Source: Rhodospirillales bacterium 70-18 (lineage in GTDB: Bacteria; Pseudomonadota; Alphaproteobacteria; Acetobacterales; Acetobacteraceae). Taken from it: DNA of 64,000 nt. Position numbers and translations under genes: made by a program. Below are positions 17,776-26,194 of this stretch, piece by piece. The stretch covers positions 95,847-159,846 of the forward strand of contig MKWE01000053.1 in the NCBI GenBank assembly GCA_001899585.1. The letters run 5' to 3'. The first letter of the stretch is position 1. Each line of letters opens with the position of its first letter. The notes under the pieces are model-generated. The model searched no databases, was not told the origin of the DNA, and saw only the letters and a program-made list of their open reading frames with translations.

Positions 17776-18522
17776 TCACCGCGACAAAGCCCGGTCCACC
17801 CAGGCGAGCAGCCGCCCGGCCACCCCCTCGGCGCCGGTTTCGGCCGGGCGCGGCAGCGGCGGCGGCGACAATTCGGTGCGCGGGCGCGGCGGCAGGTATT
17901 TGTTGGTGGGCGCGTAGCCCATCTCCGGCATCAGGTCGAACCCGCCACGCTCGGCCACCAGCCGCGACACCGCGCTGTCCGGGTCGCCCAGGTCGCCGAA
18001 ATGTCGTGCGCTGGCCGGGCAGGTGGAGACGCAGGCGGGGGTGCGCTCGTGCTCCGGCAGGGTCTGGTTGTAGATGCGGTCGATGCACAGCGTGCATTTC
18101 TTCATCACGCCGGCATCCGAATCATACTCCCGCGCGCCGTAGGGGCAGGCCCAGGAGCACAGCTTGCAGCCGATGCAGGCATCGGCGTTGACCAGCACGA
18201 TGCCGTCCTCGGCGCGCTTGTAGCTGGCGCCGGTGGGGCAGACGGTGACGCAGGCCGGGGTTTCGCAATGCAGGCAGGAGCGGGGGAAGTTCACCGTGCG
18301 GCTTTGCGTGCCGGTGCCCGCCTCGTAGCTGTGCACCCGGTTGAACCACACGCCATCCGGCTTGCTGCCGTACGGGTCCTGGTCGGTCATCGGCGCGGAA
18401 TGGCCGGAGGCGTTCCATTCCTTGCAGTTGACCGCGCAGGCGTGGCAGCCGACGCAGGTGTCCAGGTCGATCACCAGGCCCAGCTTCGTGGCGCCTTTGG
18501 CCGGTTGCGGCAGGCTGGTCAT
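17776..18522 (-). CDS. soeB: Fe-S subunit of a molybdopterin oxidoreductase (SoeB/DmsB-like)
   Basis: The 248-residue ferredoxin-like electron-transfer subunit has cysteine groups for four [4Fe-4S] clusters: 'CVGCHACAVNC', 'CLHCETPACVTVCP', 'CIGCKLCSWACPYGA' and 'CTLCIDR...CVSTCP'. It relays electrons between the molybdopterin subunit and the membrane anchor. Its ATG overlaps the soeA stop (18519-18522), so the two are translationally coupled. There is no signal peptide, so it should sit in the cytoplasm unless carried along. Confidence 0.85.
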   Translation of the reverse strand: MTSLPQPAKGATKLGLVIDLDTCVGCHACAVNCKEWNASGHSAPMTDQDPYGSKPDGVWFNRVHSYEAGTGTQSRTVNFPRSCLHCETPACVTVCPTGASYKRAEDGIVLVNADACIGCKLCSWACPYGAREYDSDAGVMKKCTLCIDRIYNQTLPEHERTPACVSTCPASARHFGDLGDPDSAVSRLVAERGGFDLMPEMGYAPTNKYLPPRPRTELSPPPLPRPAETGAEGVAGRLLAWVDRALSR

Positions 18523-21401
18523 GGGGTGGGGGCCTTGCTGGCGTTGTAGCGCAGGATGGAGGGGGCCGCGGCCATTCCCTTCGGGCGGCGCAGCGCGGCG
18601 GGGTATGGCACGGTCTCGCTGGCTTCGTCCGGCGCGGCTTTCTCGATGCGCACCCGCGCGTCGTACCAGGCCGCCTGCCCGGTCATCGGGTCGGCGTTCA
18701 GCCGCTTGCCCGTGTCGTCCGGCGGCAGGAATTCCGACAGCACGTGGTTGAGCAGGAAGCCCACCCGCGATTCGGCGGCATCGTCGGCCAAGTTCCAGGC
18801 GCCGGAGCGCTTGCCGATGGCGTTCCAGGTCCAGACCGTGCCGGGGTTCACGCCTTCCATCAGCCGCACCTGCACGCGGGCGCGGCCGTTGCGGCTGATC
18901 ACCCAGGCCCAGTCGTCATCGGCCAGCCCCAGCCCCTCGGCGGTGGCGCGGTGGATGAACAGGCTGTTCTGGCCATGGATCTGCCGCAGCCAGGCGTTCT
19001 GCGAGTGCCAGGAATGGTACATCGCCGCCGGCCGCTGGGTGACGGCGTGCAGCGGATAGGCGGCCGCGCCCTCCATCTCCTCCTCGAACGGCGGATACCA
19101 GATCGGCAACGGGTCGGCGAAGCGGGCGGTGCGGGCGCGCAGCCGGTCGGGCGGCTGCACCGGGCCGTGGCCCTGGGCGGCGAGGCGGAACTTGGCCAGC
19201 GGCTCGCTGTAGAGCTGCAGCACGATCTGGTCGGCGGTACCCACCATGCCCAGCCGCACCGCGTTTTCCAGATACGCCTTGTTGGCGTGCTTGAAATAGC
19301 CCTGCTCGTGCGGCAGATCGTAGCGCCAGAAGCAGCCATTGGCGACGTAGGCGTCGAGCTGCCCCGGGTTGGGCGCGCCCACCCCGTCGCCGGCGCCGTC
19401 CGCGCCGCGGAAGCCCGCCAGCGGCCCGGTGCCCGGCTTGCGCTCGTGCTTCCAGATATATTCCTTGTAGTCGGCATAGACGCGGCTGCCGTCGGCGGCC
19501 ACGAAGCCGGGCAGCTTCAGCCGCGTGCCCAACTCGATCAGCACGTCCTGGAACGGCCGCACGTCGCGGTCAGGTGCCAGGATCGGCTGGCGGATGGCGT
19601 CCGCCGGGCCGTGCGCGCTGCCGATCGGGCGGTCGAGCAGGGAGATGCAGTCCCACCGCTCCAGATAGGTGGTGTCGGGCAGGATCAGGTCGGCGAAGGC
19701 CACCGTCTCGGAGAAGAACGCATCCGAGTAGATGATGTGCGGAATGCGGTATTCGCCGGTCGCCGGGTCCTTCTCGGTCATCATCCGGGTCGCCTCGCCC
19801 GGGTTCATCGAGGAGTTCCAGGCCATGTTGGCCATATACATGAACAGCACGTCGATCTTGTACGGATCGCCGGCATGTGCGTTGGCCAGCACCGTGTGCA
19901 TCATGCCGTGCAGCCCGAGCGGCGCCTCCCACGAGAACGCCTTGTCCAGCCGCAGCGGCGTGCCGTCGGCGGCGACCATCAGGTCTTCCGGCCCGCGCGG
20001 GAAGCCCAGCGCCATGCCGGCGATCGGCTGGCCGGGCGCCACCGTCTTGCCGGCCGGCGGCGGGCCGGGCGGGATCGGCCGCGGATAGGGCGATTTGTAG
20101 CGCCAGGAGCCGGGGGTATCCACCGCGCCCAGCAGCATCTGCAGCATGTGGATGGCGCGGCAGGTGTGGAAGCCGTTGCTGTGCGCCGAGATGCCGCGCA
20201 TGGCATGGATCGCCACCGGCCGGCCGACCATGGTCTCGTGCCGGCGCCCGGCGGTGTCGGTCCAGGGCTGGTCGAGCGTCACCGGCTGGTTGAACGCCAC
20301 GTCGGCGATCTCGGCGGCGATGCGGCGGATGGTGGCGGCCGGCACGCCGCAACGCTCGGCCACCGATTCGGGGGCGTATTCCGGCTGCAGGTAGCGCCCG
20401 GCCAGCAGCTCGAACACCGGCACCGCGCGGCGGCCGTCCTCCAGCGTCACCACGCCCATGAAGGCCTGCCGGGTGCCGGGGGTGGCGGCATCCACCGCGG
20501 CGTTCTGGTCGCGATCCCATGCCAGCACCTTGCCGGCGGCATCGCGCGCGAACAGCCCGTCATCCGCGCCGCCGGGGTTGCGGATCACCAGGTGGGTGGC
20601 GTTGGTATAGCGCACCAGGAAGTCCAGATCGACGCGCTCGGCCTCCAACAGCACATGCACCAGCGCCAGGATGAACAGCCCGTCGGTGCCCGGGCGGATG
20701 CCCAGCCACTCGTCGGCCACCGCGGCATAGCCGGTCTTCACCGGGTTCACCGCCACGTATTTCGCCCCGCGCGCCTTCAGCTTCGCCAGCCCCGCCTTGA
20801 TCGGGTTGGAATCATGGTCCTCGGCGACGCCCAGCATCAGGAAGTACTTGGCATGCTCCCAATCCGCCTCGCCGAACTCCCAGAAGCTGCCGCCGATGGA
20901 ATAAAGCCCGCCCGCCGCCATGTTCACCGAGCAGAACCCGCCATGCGCGGCGAAATTCGGCGTGCCGAAGGCCGAGGCCCACCAGCCGGTGAAGCTCTGA
21001 CTCTGGTCGCGCCCGGTGAAGAAGGCCAGCTTGCGCGGGTCGGTGCCGCGCACCTGCCCCAGCCAGCCGGTGGCGACGGCCAGCGCCTCCTCCCACTCGA
21101 TCTCCTTGTAGTCGCCGCTGCCGCGCTCGCCCACCCGCAGCAGCGGCTTGGACAGCCGCGCCGGCGAGTAGTGGTTCATGATCCCGGCCGAGCCCTTGGC
21201 GCACAGCACGCCCTTGTTCACCGGGTGGTCGCGGTTGCCCTCGATATAGCGGATGCGCCCGTCCTTGAGATGGACGCGGATGCCGCAGCGGCAGGCGCAC
21301 ATGTAGCAGGTGGTGGTGGCCATCCGGTCGCCGGTTTCCGGCGAGAGGTTGATTTTTTCTTGGCCAGGGGCGGGTGGCGGGCTGCTGTGTGTCTCGGACA
21401 T
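18519..21401 (-). CDS. soeA: Molybdopterin oxidoreductase catalytic subunit (SoeA-like sulfite dehydrogenase)
   Basis: The 960-residue DMSO-reductase-superfamily subunit has an N-terminal [4Fe-4S] motif CX2CX3CX27C beginning at Cys32. A cysteine-rich 'CYMCACRCG' context precedes the bis-MGD-binding domains. No twin-arginine signal is visible, unlike exported DmsA. Length and cytoplasmic orientation fit SoeABC, the quinone-linked sulfite dehydrogenase of phototrophic and marine alphaproteobacteria. Other oxyanion oxidoreductases of the family remain possible. I chose the ATG at 21401 (MSETHSS); 21323 (MATTTCY) is an alternative. It is divergent from the enolase-superfamily gene. Confidence 0.75.
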   Translation of the reverse strand: MSETHSSPPPAPGQEKINLSPETGDRMATTTCYMCACRCGIRVHLKDGRIRYIEGNRDHPVNKGVLCAKGSAGIMNHYSPARLSKPLLRVGERGSGDYKEIEWEEALAVATGWLGQVRGTDPRKLAFFTGRDQSQSFTGWWASAFGTPNFAAHGGFCSVNMAAGGLYSIGGSFWEFGEADWEHAKYFLMLGVAEDHDSNPIKAGLAKLKARGAKYVAVNPVKTGYAAVADEWLGIRPGTDGLFILALVHVLLEAERVDLDFLVRYTNATHLVIRNPGGADDGLFARDAAGKVLAWDRDQNAAVDAATPGTRQAFMGVVTLEDGRRAVPVFELLAGRYLQPEYAPESVAERCGVPAATIRRIAAEIADVAFNQPVTLDQPWTDTAGRRHETMVGRPVAIHAMRGISAHSNGFHTCRAIHMLQMLLGAVDTPGSWRYKSPYPRPIPPGPPPAGKTVAPGQPIAGMALGFPRGPEDLMVAADGTPLRLDKAFSWEAPLGLHGMMHTVLANAHAGDPYKIDVLFMYMANMAWNSSMNPGEATRMMTEKDPATGEYRIPHIIYSDAFFSETVAFADLILPDTTYLERWDCISLLDRPIGSAHGPADAIRQPILAPDRDVRPFQDVLIELGTRLKLPGFVAADGSRVYADYKEYIWKHERKPGTGPLAGFRGADGAGDGVGAPNPGQLDAYVANGCFWRYDLPHEQGYFKHANKAYLENAVRLGMVGTADQIVLQLYSEPLAKFRLAAQGHGPVQPPDRLRARTARFADPLPIWYPPFEEEMEGAAAYPLHAVTQRPAAMYHSWHSQNAWLRQIHGQNSLFIHRATAEGLGLADDDWAWVISRNGRARVQVRLMEGVNPGTVWTWNAIGKRSGAWNLADDAAESRVGFLLNHVLSEFLPPDDTGKRLNADPMTGQAAWYDARVRIEKAAPDEASETVPYPAALRRPKGMAAAPSILRYNASKAPTP

Positions 21402-21496
21402 GCCCGGACGGTGGCGTGAAACCCCGCCCAGCGTCAAGCGACCGCCCGCCGCGATCGGCATTGCGCGCCCCGCCCCCGCCGGTGGATGCTGCCGGC

Positions 21497-22609
21497 ATGA
21501 CCGACCATATCGACGCCATCGACCTGCACCTCATCGAAAGCCCCATCCGCAGCGCCCGCAGCCATGGCTCCGGCCACGTCAAGATGTCGGTCCAGCGCGT
21601 GATCGTCCGCGTGCGCACGCAGGACGGCCTGGCCGGCTGGGGCGAGGCCGCCCCCTGGGCGCCGTTCGGCAACGTGGCGGCAGGCACCATGGCGGTGCTG
21701 GCGACCACCCTGCGCCCGGCGCTGCTGGGGCGCGACCCCGCCGCCATCACCGCCCGCGCCGCCGACTGCGCCGCCGCCATCGCCGGCCACCCGGAGGCGA
21801 AGGTCGCGATCGACATGGCGCTGTGGGACATCGCCGGCAAGCGCGCCGGGCTGCCGGTGCACGCGCTACTGGGCGGCGCGGTGCGCGAGACCATCCCGCT
21901 CTCGTTTTCCATCGCCAACCCGGACTTCGCCGCCGACCTGGAGCGCGCGCGCGAGCTGTTCGCCCAGGGCCACCGCATCCTGAAGGTCAAGACCGGCTAC
22001 CTGCCGCACGCCCAGGACCTCAAGCGGCTGGAGGCCCTGCGCGCCAATCTGCCGGAGCTGGATTTGCGGGTGGACTACAACCAGGGCCTGGCGCCCATGG
22101 ACGCCATCCGCACCCTGCGCGACATCGAGGCCTTCCGCCCCACCTTCATCGAACAGCCGGTACCGCGCGGGCAGGAGGCGGCGCTGGCGGCGATCACCGC
22201 GGCGTTGGACACCCCGGTGCTGGCCGACGAGAGCGTGTACTCCCCCGACGAGATGCTGCGCGCCGCCCGCGAGCGCCTGGCCGACTGCGTCTCGATCAAG
22301 CTGATGAAGGCGGGCGGCTACGGCCCCGCGCGGGCGATCGACGCCATCGCGTCGGCGGCGGGCATGCCGAGCTATGGTGGCACGCTATGGGAGGGTGGCA
22401 TCGCGGCGGCGGCCGGCGCGCACCTGCTGGCCGCGCTGCCGAACTGCACGCTCGGGTGCGAGTTCTACATGCCGAGCTACGCCCTGGTGCGGGATATCTG
22501 CCCCGACCCGCTGCTGGCGGGCGGCGGGGTGGTGCGGGTGCCGCAGGGGGTGGGGTTGGGGGTGGAGGTGGACGAGGCGGAACTGGCGGCTCTGGCGGTA
22601 GCCGGCTGA
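21497..22609 (+). CDS. Enolase-superfamily enzyme (muconate cycloisomerase/epimerase-like)
   Basis: The 370-residue protein belongs to the muconate-lactonizing/mandelate-racemase branch. 'LKVKTGY' supplies the KxK catalytic lysine. Mg2+ ligands appear in 'RVDYNQG', 'FIEQPV' and 'LADESVYSP', and 'SIKLMKAGGYGPA' carries the second lysine. Possible reactions are muconate or related cycloisomerisation, o-succinylbenzoate synthesis, or dipeptide/N-acyl amino-acid racemisation. The start at 21497 follows a weak leader; an ATG at 21374 would overlap soeA extensively. The nearby liv/M20 genes make an amino-acid-derivative role possible but unproven. Confidence 0.85.
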   Translation: MTDHIDAIDLHLIESPIRSARSHGSGHVKMSVQRVIVRVRTQDGLAGWGEAAPWAPFGNVAAGTMAVLATTLRPALLGRDPAAITARAADCAAAIAGHPEAKVAIDMALWDIAGKRAGLPVHALLGGAVRETIPLSFSIANPDFAADLERARELFAQGHRILKVKTGYLPHAQDLKRLEALRANLPELDLRVDYNQGLAPMDAIRTLRDIEAFRPTFIEQPVPRGQEAALAAITAALDTPVLADESVYSPDEMLRAARERLADCVSIKLMKAGGYGPARAIDAIASAAGMPSYGGTLWEGGIAAAAGAHLLAALPNCTLGCEFYMPSYALVRDICPDPLLAGGGVVRVPQGVGLGVEVDEAELAALAVAG

Positions 22610-22688
22610 CGGCGCCTGCAACGTGGCGGGCGACTGAGTGCGGCCGCGCGGCCCGGGTTTGGAGCGCGGCCTCGCGTCCCGCTTCGAA

Positions 22689-22733
22689 CCGGTTCATGCC
22701 GCGAGGTCCCTGCGGCCTCGCGACATGAACCGG
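22689..22733. repeat. 45-nt REP-like hairpin
   Basis: The arms CCGGTTCATG-c-CGCGAGG and CCTCGCG-a-CATGAACCGG pair over 17 bases with one internal mismatch around a TCCCTGCGG loop. The element sits at the left edge of the accessory patch, between the enolase-superfamily gene and the convergent orphan gene. A nearby direct echo of GCGGCCTCGCG at about 22658-22670 adds to the repeat character. It may also end transcription, although no T-run follows. Confidence 0.65.
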
Positions 22734-22742
22734 GGTGGGCGT

Positions 22743-23387
22743 TCAGAACTTCACGTGGTAGGCCCTCAGCATCCGGACGACGCGCGCACCACCGGGGCTG
22801 TTGGCGACAGTGAACAGGAAGGTGGTCGCGGTGGTCGTGTCGACGCAGGACAGGAAGGCGAGGCTCCTCTCGCCGGTCGACAGGTCCATTTCGCCGCGGG
22901 TCGGGTAGCGGCAGATCATCATGGCGGGGTTGCGGGTGAAATAATCGGTCGGCCCGAACTCGCGAACGACCTGGTTCACCACTTTCTTGCGAAAGACGCC
23001 CACACGCGTGGTCACCGGCTGCGACCCGCTGTAGGCATGGACGCCGGTGACCTGATTGGGGCCAGTCTTGTAGAGATAGAAAACGCACCCGGAAAAGTCG
23101 CCAGTATAGATATAGCCAGGCGGGTTGATCGCCCCGACCGTGGCCATGACATCGACCGTGAAGATGTTGACGCCGTTGTTGGTCGTGGAGTCGTTGGACA
23201 CCCGCGTCAGGGTGATGGTGTTGGCGACCACGTCGGCCGTCAGGTTCACTTTCGAATAATTATTATCGACGACTTGGTCGACAATGCCGGTGTTGACGAG
23301 CCCTGTGCCCCCGGTGACGGTACTCGGGAATGAAATCACTCCTCCGTTTTGCAGGATCGTTCTGATGTCGGCGGTCAGCAGCGGCAT
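22743..23387 (-). CDS. Orphan protein of unknown function
   Basis: I do not recognise this 214-residue protein. It is Thr/Val/Asn-rich and predicted mostly beta ('SKVNLTADVVANTITLTRVSNDSTTNNGVN', 'GYIYTGDFSGCVFYLYKTG'). It has a basic central segment ('VFRKKVVNQVV') and ends 'MLRAYHVKF'. No signal peptide or membrane helix is evident. Base composition is clearly less GC-rich than neighbours, suggesting transfer. The start at 23387 is supported by 'AAAGAAGGA' 7-8 bases upstream. A TACAAT -10-like hexamer lies near 23438. Bases 23388-23847 otherwise hold the pyrC remnant. Confidence 0.65.
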   Translation of the reverse strand: MPLLTADIRTILQNGGVISFPSTVTGGTGLVNTGIVDQVVDNNYSKVNLTADVVANTITLTRVSNDSTTNNGVNIFTVDVMATVGAINPPGYIYTGDFSGCVFYLYKTGPNQVTGVHAYSGSQPVTTRVGVFRKKVVNQVVREFGPTDYFTRNPAMMICRYPTRGEMDLSTGERSLAFLSCVDTTTATTFLFTVANSPGGARVVRMLRAYHVKF

Positions 23388-23551
23388 CGCGGTGTCCTTC
23401 TTTGGGCCCGATTGATTCGGGAATACTCTGCTTATTGTAGCAACGTCATCGTGGACCATGCGCCCGTCCGGCCCTTCGGGCGACACGTTATGTGCATATC
23501 GGTGGGTGCCGCAACGGCGGAACCATGGCGCGTGGGCGGTGGCTGACGACT

Positions 23552-23818
23552 GGCCACCGGCCAACCGGTCACCTGCATCCCCGCGAACGGCGTCCAGCCG
23601 CAGGGCGAGGCGATCCAGCTTTCCTCGATGCGCGTGTCCGTCGCATGTCCATCAGGGTGAAATCGGCGTCGTGGCCCGCCGCCAGCCGCCCCTTGCCGAC
23701 CACGCCATGAACCCGCGCCGGGCCGATTGCCGCCTCCGACCGGAGCTGTTCCTTTGTTGCCCGGCAGTACGGCGCATGGCCGGAGCCGATGGCGTCCCCC
23801 ATGCGCTTCGTCGCACGG
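23552..23818 (-). pseudogene. Decayed 3' fragment of a dihydroorotase gene
   Basis: Bases 23552-23728 align with 24842-25017 inside pyrC. The first 75 bases differ at only about four positions. A small indel near 23632 shifts the frame. About 95 bases present in pyrC (25018-25112) are missing, and alignment resumes weakly to about 23818, matching pyrC up to about 25200. The fragment corresponds to PyrC residues about 295-414 and lacks both ends, so it cannot make enzyme. It is in the same orientation as pyrC, about 1.29 kb away, with three unrelated genes in and around the gap. Confidence 0.85.
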
Positions 23819-23847
23819 AGGACACCCCCGCAGGCCCGCGCCCTCGA

Positions 23848-24267
23848 TCAACCCGGCGGCGGCTTGCGGATGACCTCGGGGCAGGCGGCGCAGGCGTGGC
23901 GCTTATGTTGGGCGTACCATCGGCAGGTCGCCCGGATGGCGCAGTTCGGAAGGGTTTCCGGGCCTTCCGTGATTTTGAGCGCGTCCAGGGCGCGGTCCAC
24001 CAAGCCGCAGCGGCCGGCGCCGGGCTCGCCCGCCCATTGCACGCAGCGGTGCTCCATGCAGGGGCCGGCGAAGCGCAGGCGGTTTTCGATCGGCACGCCT
24101 TCCTGGGCGAAGCTCTCGATGAGGTCCTGGGTAGCCGGGACGCCAGGGTTCAGGTACGCAACCTGGCCCGGCGCCGTCACGATGCCGAACAAGGTGGCGC
24201 CCGGCTCCGGCGGAGCACTGGGGCAGGAGGCCTGTCGCGGGCCGTCCTCCCCGGATTGCCCGCTCAT
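23848..24267 (-). CDS. Cysteine-rich protein of unknown function
   Basis: The 139-residue protein has seven cysteines spaced CX4C-X11-C-X21-C-X5-C-X10-C-X2C over its C-terminal half. Key words are 'GPCMEHRC', 'CRWYAQH' and 'ACAACPEV'. The pattern suggests a metal or Fe-S site but I cannot name a family. The N-terminal half ('TLFGIVTAPGQVAYLNPGVPATQDLIESFA') looks like a folded alpha/beta unit. Its ATG overlaps the upstream gene's stop (24264-24267), so the pair is coupled. It lies in the accessory patch. Confidence 0.68.
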   Translation of the reverse strand: MSGQSGEDGPRQASCPSAPPEPGATLFGIVTAPGQVAYLNPGVPATQDLIESFAQEGVPIENRLRFAGPCMEHRCVQWAGEPGAGRCGLVDRALDALKITEGPETLPNCAIRATCRWYAQHKRHACAACPEVIRKPPPG

Positions 24268-24521
24268 TCCGCCCGGGCGCCACCGACGACGGCGGAGCTG
24301 TTGAGCACGTTCTTGATGCCCACCTTCTCAAGCTCCGCCACGTCGATCCACAGCCCGCCATGGATGCGGCCGATGTTGAGGAAATCCGAGCGAACCGGAT
24401 GCGTGCTGCCTTCCCCCAGCGCGTGGGCGACGGCGGCCCCGATGGCGGCGGACACCTTGTGCCGCTGCGCCTCCGAAAGCGTCACGCCGGAAACCGTGAA
24501 GACGAACTTGCTGTCGGGCAT
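24264..24521 (-). CDS. Small protein of unknown function, first gene of a two-gene cassette
   Basis: The 85-residue protein has an amphipathic helix 'TLSEAQRHKVSAAIGAAVAHAL' after a beta-like 'KFVFTVSGV', and a Gly/Ser/Asn-rich tail. I do not recognise it. I chose the ATG at 24521 (MPDSKFV); further upstream the frame loses coding character. The 239 bases to the pyrC stop contain AT-rich sequence around 24695-24713 that could hold the promoter, and nothing else recognised. Its size and coupling to a Cys-rich partner would suit a small accessory or peptide-like partner, but this is inference. Confidence 0.62.
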   Translation of the reverse strand: MPDSKFVFTVSGVTLSEAQRHKVSAAIGAAVAHALGEGSTHPVRSDFLNIGRIHGGLWIDVAELEKVGIKNVLNSSAVVGGARAE

Positions 24522-24760
24522 TGGACTACTCCCGCTGCGTAGGCGGTTCACCCGTCCCTCGGGCACGACAAGGTGCCGCATGTGTTGTTCCGCAAATGGA
24601 GCCCGCGAAGGGCGCTCCAGTCCGAGTTCGCCATGCTGCGCCGGCGGCAGCGGCCGGGGCAACGGCAATATCGTTCAGACACCGATTCGTGATGTAATCG
24701 TTATTACTTCGGAAGGCCGGGCCGCGCGCCCTGGCGCCGGCCCGGCATCGGGGGGTGGTC

Positions 24761-26083
24761 CTACCGGAACGCCACCAGCCGCCCCGCCGGCCCCCCCAGC
24801 ACCTCATCCTCCCGCATCACCACCTGGCCGCGCACGATCGTCGCCACCGGCCAGCCGGTCACCTGCATGCCCGCGAACGGCGTCCAGCCACAGGGCGAGG
24901 CGATCCAGCTCTCCTCGATGCGCCGGGTCCGCCGCATGTCCACCAGGGTGAAATCGGCGTCGTAGCCCGCCGCCAGCCGCCCCTTGCCGACCACGCCGTA
25001 CACCCGCGCCGGGCCGGCGCACATCAGGTCCACCATCCGCGCCAGCGACAGCCGGCCGGCGTTCACGTGGTCCAGCATCACCGGCACCAGCGTCTGCACC
25101 CCGGTCAGCCCGGCGGCCACCTCCGGCCAGGGCCGCTCCTTCGCGGCGCGGGAATGCGGGGCGTGGTCGGAGCCGATGGTGTCCACCGTGCCGTCGCGCA
25201 CCGCCGCCCAGCTTGCCTCGTAATGGCGCTGGCCGCGGATCGGCGGGTTCATCACGCCGTAGCCCTTCAGGCGATCGTACACGTCCGGCGCCATCTGGGT
25301 CAGGTGGTTGACCAGCACCTCCACGGTGGCGATGTCGCGGTAGTCCTTCAGGTAGTCCAGTTCCTCGGCGGTCGAGACGTGCAGGATATGCGCCGGCCGC
25401 CCGGTCTTGCGGGCCAGCGCCATCAGCCGGCGGGTGCCCAGGAACGCCGCTTCCTCGTCGCGCCATTCCATGTGGCGGGAATACGGGTCGCCGGATTTGA
25501 ACATCGGCTTGCGCGCCTGCAGGCGGTATTCGTCCTCGCTGTGATAGGCGATCGGGCGGCGGCCGGCGCGCATCACCCGCTCCAGGCTCTCGTCGTCCTC
25601 GATCATCAGGTCGCCGGTGGAGCTGCCGGCGAACACCTTGATGGCGCACACGCCGCGCCCGGTCTCCAGGCTGGCGAGCTCGGGGATGTTCGCGCGGGTG
25701 CCGCCGACATACAGGCCCATGTCGCACCAGGCGTTGGTCTCGGCGTAGCCCTGCTTCCAGGCCAGCCGCTCGGCGTCGGTGATGGCGGGGCTAGTGTTGG
25801 GCATGTCGAACACCGCGGTGATGCCGCCCAGCACGGCCGCGCGGGTGCCGGTGGGGATGCTCTCCACGGCCTTGTCGCCGGGGTCGCGCAGATGCACGTG
25901 CGGGTCGATCAGGCCCGGCAGCACATGCAGGCCGGCGGCCTCGATCACCTGCCCGGCGGTCGCATCCGCCCCGGCGCCGAGGGCGGCGATGCGGCCCTGG
26001 CGCACCCCCACGCTGGTCTGCTCCATGCCCCAAGGCAGCACGCAGGTGCCGCCGCGGATCAGCAGGTCGAAATGCGCGGCCAT
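24761..26083 (-). CDS. pyrC: Dihydroorotase
   Basis: The 440-residue class I dihydroorotase cyclises carbamoyl-aspartate in pyrimidine synthesis. Zn ligands are in 'DPHVHLRDPG' (His62, His64). The carboxylated lysine is likely that of 'CAIKVFAGSS'. Further ligands are 'YHSEDE', 'HILHVST' and 'IGSDHAPH'. All catalytic groups look intact, unlike the nearby fragment. The start at 26083 (MAAHFDLL) is the only sensible one, because the frame runs on through ygfZ. pyrB, often adjacent, is not in the window. It is divergent from ygfZ. Confidence 0.93.
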   Translation of the reverse strand: MAAHFDLLIRGGTCVLPWGMEQTSVGVRQGRIAALGAGADATAGQVIEAAGLHVLPGLIDPHVHLRDPGDKAVESIPTGTRAAVLGGITAVFDMPNTSPAITDAERLAWKQGYAETNAWCDMGLYVGGTRANIPELASLETGRGVCAIKVFAGSSTGDLMIEDDESLERVMRAGRRPIAYHSEDEYRLQARKPMFKSGDPYSRHMEWRDEEAAFLGTRRLMALARKTGRPAHILHVSTAEELDYLKDYRDIATVEVLVNHLTQMAPDVYDRLKGYGVMNPPIRGQRHYEASWAAVRDGTVDTIGSDHAPHSRAAKERPWPEVAAGLTGVQTLVPVMLDHVNAGRLSLARMVDLMCAGPARVYGVVGKGRLAAGYDADFTLVDMRRTRRIEESWIASPCGWTPFAGMQVTGWPVATIVRGQVVMREDEVLGGPAGRLVAFR

Positions 26084-26194
26084 CGCGGGTTCTCCGTGGC
26101 TGGTGGAAGCCTTCGTTTCCGACAGCGCGCGCCCGGGCGCAACCCCTGTTCGCGGCGTCTTGCCGGATCGGGCGAAGCATCCAATGTTCTGTCC

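Noticed and set aside
18744..21419. 891-residue open frame on the plus strand
   Set aside because: It is antisense to soeA, whose Fe-S and MGD motifs are clear. Composition (His/Gly/Val-rich) is typical of antisense frames.
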